Shown here piece after piece: positions 1-3,740 of a DNA stretch of 5,970 nucleotides; the first letter of the stretch is position 1; each line of letters opens with the position of its first letter. The DNA is taken from NCBI GenBank assembly GCA_945901145.1, contig CAMDJY010000108.1, positions 1-5,970 on the forward strand, written 5' to 3'. The position numbers and the translations under genes were made by a program. The stretch is from Legionella genomosp. 1 (lineage in GTDB: Bacteria > Pseudomonadota > Gammaproteobacteria > Legionellales > Legionellaceae). The notes below the pieces were generated by a model that was not told where the DNA came from, made no database searches, and saw only the letters and a list, made by a program, of their open reading frames with translations.

Positions 1-232
1 TGATTAGTGATGTTGCCTAGATTAATGAGTTAGATGATGGTTGTCACACCGGCTTACCGAAAAGACACACATAACTCACTGATTAACCTAAAGATTCCCT
101 AGTATAATTTTACCACATTAGGTGCATTTCAGCAGTAAAATTCTCGTTCTGCGGGTACATACGCCATTCTCCGCCCCAATAACGAACCTCAAGACCGCTT
201 TTGTAAAAACCCAGTAAAATCAAGGGTTCTGG

Positions 233-340
233 ACATGCGTACCTTGACGACCGACGTTCGCATGTAACGGAGAAACGGAGAATAAAAAGGGAGATTTTGG
301 GGTAAAATCGGTGATTTCGTGATTCTCTAAGTACGCATGT
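233..340. repeat. 10-bp inverted repeat with a third near-copy
   Basis: ACATGCGTAC at 233-242 is the exact reverse complement of GTACGCATGT at 331-340. A third copy, GTTCGCATGT at 256-265, differs by one base. So the first copy could pair with either the second (9 of 10 pairs, 13-base loop) or the third (perfect, 88-base loop). Short GTCGG/CCGAC blocks flank the copies at 251-255 and 341-345. The arrangement could be protein-binding arms, alternative RNA stems, or the ends of a small element. Nothing in the sequence decides between them. Confidence 0.5.
266..281. repeat. Tandem octamer AACGGAGA x2
   Basis: AACGGAGA occurs twice without a gap, at 266-273 and 274-281. The 8-mer CGGAGAAT (276-283) also occurs inverted at 165-172 (ATTCTCCG). 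This is short and could be chance, but it sits among the other repeats of this flank. Confidence 0.4.
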
Positions 341-440
341 GTCGGACGACTAAAAGGCGCTAAAGCCTATGAATACTGGGGTTCAGAGGGTGGTTTTGGA
401 ATTTGAAAAATCACGCCCAAAAAGTTCGAGCGCTGTAAAC

Positions 441-528
441 TGGCGGAGAGAGAGGGATTCGAACCCTCGATACGTTGCCGTATACACACTTTCCAGGCGT
501 GCGCCTTCGACCGCTCGGCCATCTCTCC
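441..528 (-). tRNA. tRNA-Ser(GGA), complete with CCA
   Basis: The 88-nt minus-strand gene folds as a class II tRNA with a long variable arm. The 7-bp acceptor stem pairs GGAGAGA (522-528) with TCTCTCC (445-451). The discriminator is G (444) and the CCA end is encoded (441-443). The T arm is GAGGG-TTCGAAT-CCCTC (452-468). The variable arm is a hairpin, ATACG-GCAA-CGTAT, within 469-484, as expected for serine tRNAs. The anticodon loop CTGGAAA (490-496) gives anticodon GGA at 492-494, which reads UCC and UCU. The anticodon stem is CACGC/GTGTG with one G-U pair. The D arm contains GCCGAGCGGTCGAAGGC. No introns or broken stems are seen. Small open frames overlapping this gene on both strands are only translated tRNA. 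Confidence 0.97.
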
Positions 529-544
529 AAAGGTTGCAAGGGTA

Positions 545-573
545 TCTCTATTTGAATAATAAATCAATCCCAA
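545..573 (-). promoter_or_regulatory. Likely promoter of tRNA-Ser
   Basis: On the minus strand TTGGGA (568-573) and TAGAGA (545-550) are separated by 17 bases. The start would fall about 10 bases before the mature tRNA 5' end at 528. The -35 matches consensus at 4 of 6 positions and the -10 at only 3 of 6. Position and spacing are right, but the boxes are weak. Confidence 0.35.
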
Positions 574-591
574 GCACTTTTTGAAAACATG

Positions 592-602
592 TCTATACTT
601 AG
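592..602 (+). promoter_or_regulatory. CTATACT-type -10 for the small protein
   Basis: TCTATACTTAG (592-602) matches the extended -10 preferred by RpoS (sigma S) in gammaproteobacteria, KCTAYACTTAA, at 10 of 11 positions. There is no good -35, which is tolerated by sigma S promoters. A start near 606 would give a leader of about 33 bases before the ATG at 639. RpoS use is inferred from the motif. Housekeeping sigma-70 could also use this box. Confidence 0.45.
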
Positions 603-638
603 GGGAAACACATACAAGAGATTAAAAAGGATGTCATT

Positions 639-929
639 ATGGCCATATTAGAACCTATTGATGCATTAGCAAAACTCAATCAGCTGATCCAACAATACAA
701 TTTGACGCCACATGATAGTGATAAACAAAGAGGTCATTATCTTAAGCAGATAAACCTCGAAATCAATCAATTAAGTGCAGTGATTGAACAATGGAAAACC
801 AATGTGTTAACTCCACATCTTGATTTTTACAAGGTTCAAGCCTCTAATAAGACCTTACAATCACGCTATAAAGCTGAAATTAGACCTGCAATTGAACAGG
901 CCGAAGAATCAAAATTGAAGCCACGCTAA
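639..929 (+). CDS. Uncharacterised 96-aa helical protein
   Basis: I do not recognise this protein. It has 96 residues with no signal peptide, no membrane segment and no cysteine, so it is probably cytosolic. It is rich in Gln, Leu, Lys and Glu with few glycines. Likely helices lie at about residues 4-20, 36-60 and 72-92, with a turn around HDSDKQRG (25-32); a small helical bundle is plausible. The start is supported by AGGA at 628-631, seven bases before the ATG, and by a CTATACT -10 upstream at 592-602. A nearer ATG at 631 is out of frame and stops after six codons. The gene is alone on its strand and ends in the last codons of the convergent pyrD. The good RBS, promoter and protein-like composition make it a real gene; its function is unknown. 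Confidence 0.75.
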   Translation: MAILEPIDALAKLNQLIQQYNLTPHDSDKQRGHYLKQINLEINQLSAVIEQWKTNVLTPHLDFYKVQASNKTLQSRYKAEIRPAIEQAEESKLKPR

Positions 930-1927
930 ACACGACGAAGCTCCTGCAAAATTCTCGAAATTAACGCAGGACCTTCATAAACCAACCCAGAATAGACTTG
1001 GAGTAATGAAGCACCAGCATCTAATTTCTCGCGAGCACGTTCTGGGCTATCAATGCCACCTACGGCAATCAGCGTCATTGCATCACCAACAACCGTTTTT
1101 AACAATCGCAAACAAGCAGTCGAACGCTCAGCCAAAGGCCGACCACTTAATCCACCCTCTTCAAGCCCATGCGCAACATGGCTAACCTTTTCACGACTAA
1201 TCGTTGTATTGGTTGCCACAATACTATCTATACCCAAAGATACCAGAACATCTGCCATACGTTTTAACGACTCATCAGATTCATCCGGCGATAACTTAAC
1301 AGCCAGAGGTACATAATGACCACCACGATCAGCTAATGCCAACTGCTCTTCTCGTAATTGGCTCATCAACGTTCGAAAATAGTCTGTCTTTTGTAAATCT
1401 CGCAAATGAGGCATGTTGGGGGAAGAGATATTAATGGTTATATAAGAAGCAATCGGGTACACCTTTTGCATACAAAAAATATAATCATGTACCGCCATCT
1501 CCAACGGAGTAGACTTATTTTTGGCGATATTTACTCCTAAAATACCTTGATAATTGGATGCCTGCACACGTTTCACTAAAGCCTCAACACCTTGATTACA
1601 AAATCCCATCCGATTAATTAAAGCGTGCGCTTTTGGTAAACGAAATAAACGTGGCTTTATCTGACCTGATTGAGCACGCGGCGTCACGCCACCAACTTCA
1701 ATAAATGCAAAGCCAAGTTTAGCCAATGCAGACAAATAAACACCATCACAATCAAAGCCTGCCGCCAATCCTAAAGCATGCGGAAAGGTTAGTCCCATGA
1801 CCTGTACCGGTTGCCCAATCGGTTTTGGAAACAAAAAAGCTGGGCAAAAATCTAATAACGACAGAGCAAAATGATGTGCAGTCTCAGGCGGAAACTGCCA
1901 TAATATGGAACGAATCAAACGATACAT
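926..1927 (-). CDS. pyrD: Dihydroorotate dehydrogenase (quinone), class 2
   Basis: This enzyme oxidises dihydroorotate to orotate with FMN and membrane quinone, the fourth step of UMP synthesis, at the inner face of the cytoplasmic membrane. It has 333 residues, against 336 in E. coli. The N-terminal helices (about 1-30) form the quinone/membrane domain and an FMN-binding TIM barrel follows. Visible landmarks are GLAAGFD (53-59), KPRLFRLP (91-98), INRMGF (104-109), GVNIAKNK (131-138), INISSPN with catalytic Ser169 (165-171), VKLSPD (210-215), ATNTT (238-242), GGLSGRPL (258-265), VGGID (289-293) and QVYSG (310-314). With a steady offset of 6 from E. coli, Asn105, Asn166, Asn171, Lys211, Asn240 and Tyr312 are kept. 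However, Lys66 is Cys60, Thr178 is Met172, Thr86 is Gly80 and Asn116 is Cys110. GGAG at 1933-1936 supports the start. The family call is secure; normal activity is not. Confidence 0.96.
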   Translation of the reverse strand: MYRLIRSILWQFPPETAHHFALSLLDFCPAFLFPKPIGQPVQVMGLTFPHALGLAAGFDCDGVYLSALAKLGFAFIEVGGVTPRAQSGQIKPRLFRLPKAHALINRMGFCNQGVEALVKRVQASNYQGILGVNIAKNKSTPLEMAVHDYIFCMQKVYPIASYITINISSPNMPHLRDLQKTDYFRTLMSQLREEQLALADRGGHYVPLAVKLSPDESDESLKRMADVLVSLGIDSIVATNTTISREKVSHVAHGLEEGGLSGRPLAERSTACLRLLKTVVGDAMTLIAVGGIDSPERAREKLDAGASLLQVYSGLVYEGPALISRILQELRRV

Positions 1928-1961
1928 ATTGACTCCAAAAAATCGAGTACGGAAAAGTGCA

Positions 1962-1990
1962 TTTCAACACGCATAAACTTATGGTATCTT
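1962..1990 (+). promoter_or_regulatory. Candidate permease promoter (extended -10)
   Basis: TGGTATCTT (1982-1990) is an extended -10, with TG one base before TATCTT. A weak -35-like TTTCAA lies at 1962-1967 with 17-base spacing. A start near 1997 would leave about 53 bases of leader before the GTG at 2050. No equally clear promoter for pyrD is seen on the opposite strand of this 122-base divergent gap. Confidence 0.4.
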
Positions 1991-2049
1991 TAGCGCCTTA
2001 AACAGAGTCTAACACTATTTTTTAAACCTCTTACAGGAATAATTGATTC

Positions 2050-3507
2050 GTGACCCAATATTTATCAAAAAACAAATCTCCGGATCCTGGTCAGTTCCAG
2101 CGCGCTTTAAAAGATAGACATATCCAACTCATTGCACTAGGTGGGGTCATCGGATCCGGTTATTTCTTAGGCACTGGTGCAGTCATTCATGATGTAGGTC
2201 CGTCAGTCTGTTTTGCTTATTTATTGGGTGGGCTTATCATCTATTTGACAATGCTTTGTCTCGGAGAACTTGCCGTTGCCATCCCTATTTCTGGCTCATT
2301 TATTAATTATACTGCAGATTTTATTTCACCTTCGGTGGCCTGTGGTGTCGGTTGGTCTTATTGGATTAGTTGGGTTGCCTATATCCCTGCCGAATGCCTG
2401 GCCGGCGGCATTATTATGGAATATTTTACCGGCATTAACAGTTATACCTGGGCAATTGGGTTTGGTTTACTGATCACTTATATAAATTTACTGAAAGTTG
2501 GAACCTTTGGTGAAATTGAATTTTGGCTTGCTCTCATTAAAATTGTCGCTTTGTTTGCATTTGTCGCATTATCTATTTTAATATTTTTTGGACTCATTGG
2601 TGGATCTGATGCTAAATTTATTGGAACAAAATACCTGCTAAGAGATGGTGGCTTATTTCCAAATGGCATCATGCCCTTTTTGACCGCGATGGTTTTGCTC
2701 TTGGTAAATTATCAAGGCTCAGAAATTATTGGTCTCGCAGCAGGAGAATCAGTTGACCCTGCACGTATGATCCCGCGTGCGATTCGTAATGTAACCTTTC
2801 GTATTTTATTTATTTATATCGTTCCTGTTTTTTGCTTAACTTTAATCTTCCCTTGGCAACAAGGCAATGTTACCAATTCAGTTTTTGCAGATGCACTCCA
2901 GTTTCATGGGCAAAAATGGGCAGGCTTTGCAACCAGTTTCGTCACCTTGTGCGCCACATTGTCTTGTGCTAATTCTGGTGTCTACGGCATCATTCGCTCC
3001 CTCCACGCGCTTGCTCGTAATGGCATGGCTCCCCAGAAATTAGGCAAATTAAATCAATATGCCGTCCCTCAAAATGCAGGAATTGTAACGCTCATTGCGA
3101 TTTGGGCACTTTTATTGATGAGTTATTTTTTCGGAAAATCAAATTTATATATCGGACTTTTATTAGTATCAGGATTTACGGGAGCCATTGCTTGGATTTC
3201 ATTATGCTGGGCGCAAATCAATTTTCGCAGAAGACTCGTGAAAGCTGGTTACACCACAGCAGACCTGCGTTACCAAACACCAGGCTCTCCTTATACAGGC
3301 ATCACCGCCATCATACTCATGATGGCGTGTTTATTCTTTTTAGCATTCAATCATGATGCGAATTATCGCATAGCCTTTTGGATTGGCTTAGCAATGACCA
3401 TCATACCTATGTTAATTTATAAAATTTTTGGATTAAGCCATATTCGGCATTCGCTTTCTCAACAAGATCACATGCAATTTTCTAAACTCTTTCCTACTAA
3501 ACATTGA
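2050..3507 (+). CDS. APC/AAT-family amino-acid permease
   Basis: This is a cytoplasmic-membrane transporter of 485 residues with about 12 hydrophobic segments, the usual size of the amino-acid transporter (AAT) branch of the APC superfamily. It presumably imports amino acids by proton symport. Family marks are RHIQLIALGGVIGSG at the first helix (23-37), whose GSGYFLGTG stretch (35-43) is the substrate-binding break; LGELAVAIPISGSF (71-84); the sixth-helix block GSEIIGLAAGESVDPARMIP (223-242); and SGFTGAIAWISL (374-385). It resembles LysP/GabP-type permeases, but the substrate cannot be fixed from sequence. The start is GTG at 2050. An in-frame TGA lies only six bases upstream and no later start would keep the first helix. 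AGGA (2035-2038) is 11 bases away, a rather long spacing that may lower translation. It is divergent from pyrD. No strong terminator follows; an 8-bp A/T-rich inverted repeat (3539-3546, 3574-3581) is unconvincing. Confidence 0.93.
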   Translation: MTQYLSKNKSPDPGQFQRALKDRHIQLIALGGVIGSGYFLGTGAVIHDVGPSVCFAYLLGGLIIYLTMLCLGELAVAIPISGSFINYTADFISPSVACGVGWSYWISWVAYIPAECLAGGIIMEYFTGINSYTWAIGFGLLITYINLLKVGTFGEIEFWLALIKIVALFAFVALSILIFFGLIGGSDAKFIGTKYLLRDGGLFPNGIMPFLTAMVLLLVNYQGSEIIGLAAGESVDPARMIPRAIRNVTFRILFIYIVPVFCLTLIFPWQQGNVTNSVFADALQFHGQKWAGFATSFVTLCATLSCANSGVYGIIRSLHALARNGMAPQKLGKLNQYAVPQNAGIVTLIAIWALLLMSYFFGKSNLYIGLLLVSGFTGAIAWISLCWAQINFRRRLVKAGYTTADLRYQTPGSPYTGITAIILMMACLFFLAFNHDANYRIAFWIGLAMTIIPMLIYKIFGLSHIRHSLSQQDHMQFSKLFPTKH

Positions 3508-3630
3508 CAGTAGCTGGCTAAAATATACCTGTCGCCAATGAATTTTCGGTAAATATCAAAAAGTACTTGAAAAAAAATTCAATGAGATTCTTGAGCAACA
3601 TACCTATCTTACGGTAGAGGTCATCATAGC

Positions 3631-3642
3631 GTATGTGTATGT
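3631..3642. repeat. Tandem hexamer GTATGT x2
   Basis: GTATGT is repeated at 3631-3636 and 3637-3642, directly before the palindrome at 3645. Both lie in the transposase remnant, where they encode AYVYV, so the repeat may simply reflect that coding sequence. Confidence 0.35.
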
Positions 3643-3644
3643 GC

Positions 3645-3662
3645 AGTATGATGTATCATACT
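3645..3662. promoter_or_regulatory. 18-bp palindrome, possible operator
   Basis: AGTATGAT-GT-ATCATACT is an inverted repeat with two perfect 8-bp arms and a 2-base centre. Its centre (3653.5) is about 60 bases before the start site predicted from the -10 at 3702-3707, a typical place for an activator dimer. Against this, it falls in the transposase remnant (codons for QYDVSY) and may be accidental. A smaller inverted repeat, TCAGT/ACTGA (3666-3681), lies between it and the -10. Confidence 0.35.
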
Positions 3663-3698
3663 CTGTCAGTGGAATGACTGATTTATTACATCAAAAAA

Positions 3699-3707
3699 TG
3701 CTATACT
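3699..3707 (+). promoter_or_regulatory. Extended -10 promoter of the effector-like gene
   Basis: TGCTATACT (3699-3707) combines an extended -10 TG with TATACT, and its CTATACT core is identical to that before the small gene at 639. No good -35 is present 16-18 bases upstream (TGATTT at 3679-3684 is the nearest). The predicted start is near 3714, followed by a short leader with AAAGG at 3729-3733, seven bases before the ATG at 3741. The box lies inside the last codons of the transposase remnant. Confidence 0.5.
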
Positions 3708-3740
3708 ATAAGTCATGATAACCAAATAAAAGGCAAAATC

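Larger units (their letters stand above)
110..349 (-). pseudogene. Start-less 79-codon open frame, possible gene remnant
   Basis: Reading the minus strand from the stop complement at 350-352 to the TAA at 110-112 gives 79 sense codons. There is no ATG in the first 60 codons and no ribosome binding site. The C-terminal half looks protein-like: LILLGFYKSGLEVRYWGGEW, followed by MYPQNENFTAEMHLMW. It is rich in Trp, Tyr and Glu and uses ordinary codons. The N-terminal half is Arg/Ser/Phe-rich and looks more like translated non-coding DNA; it spans the inverted repeats at 233-340. I do not recognise a family. It may be the tail of a decayed gene, part of a dispersed repeat, or a chance open frame. 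An open frame of this length does occur by chance in a window of this size. Confidence 0.25.
1..440. other. Gene-poor flank downstream of tRNA-Ser
   Basis: No convincing gene is seen on either strand. The stretch holds a start-less 79-codon open frame (110-349, minus), related 10-bp repeats at 233-242, 256-265 and 331-340, and a duplicated octamer at 266-281. Bases 1-109 show nothing I can name. Two weak hairpins lie just past the tRNA 3' end on the minus strand: a 4-bp stem followed by five T near 421-440, and AGGC/GCCT followed by four T near 351-366. Either could end tRNA transcription, but neither is strong enough to call a terminator. A tRNA 3' flank is a common resting place for integrated elements. 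No integrase and no second copy of the tRNA 3' end are present in this window. Confidence 0.6.
3542..3718 (+). pseudogene. IS630-family transposase remnant (winged-helix piece)
   Basis: A 58-codon frame with no start codon runs from just after a TGA (3539-3541) to a TGA at 3716-3718. Its translation includes KYQKVLEKKFNEILEQHTYL, then TVEVIIAYV and YSVSGMTDLLHQKMLYY. This is the pattern of the winged helix-turn-helix segment of IS630-family transposases: a run of the type 'LxxHTYLxVxxIxxYV', then 'YSVSGMTDLLHRLGFSYKK'. In intact enzymes this segment precedes the DDE catalytic domain. Here the upstream HTH and the whole catalytic domain are missing, and the frame stops where YKKPK would be expected. 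No terminal inverted repeats are seen. It is a dead fragment left by an insertion sequence. It ends 22 bases before the start of the next gene and includes that gene's likely promoter. Confidence 0.8.

Noticed and set aside
101..106. TATACT on the minus strand as a promoter reading off the left edge.
   Set aside because: No -35, no TG extension and no gene visible downstream in the window to support it.
441..470. tRNA-Ser 3' end as the attachment site of an integrated island.
   Set aside because: No second copy of the tRNA 3' sequence and no integrase gene is visible in the window. The location is suggestive only.
367..584. Open frames on both strands over the tRNA (about 70 aa each, with RERDSNPR- and AERSKAHAW-like strings).
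   Set aside because: These strings are the familiar translation of a serine tRNA gene and its complement. The tRNA fold is complete, so they are not proteins.
1053..1316. 87-aa plus-strand frame inside pyrD.
   Set aside because: It is antisense to a well-conserved gene, has no RBS and is of low-complexity Ser/Thr/Pro composition; it is a shadow frame.
2270..3356. Frames of 64-84 aa at 2270-2473, 2478-2672 (minus) and 3102-3356.
   Set aside because: All lie within the permease gene, whose family motifs are continuous through these regions.
3508..3600. Rho-independent terminator after the permease.
   Set aside because: The only inverted repeat (TGAATTTT/AAAATTCA) is A/T-only apart from one pair, has a 27-base loop and overlaps the transposase remnant.
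3548..3740. CpxR- or PmrA-type boxes before the effector-like gene.
   Set aside because: A single GTAAA near 3549 lacks a proper second half-site and no TTAAT pair is present, so known Legionella effector regulator motifs are not supported.
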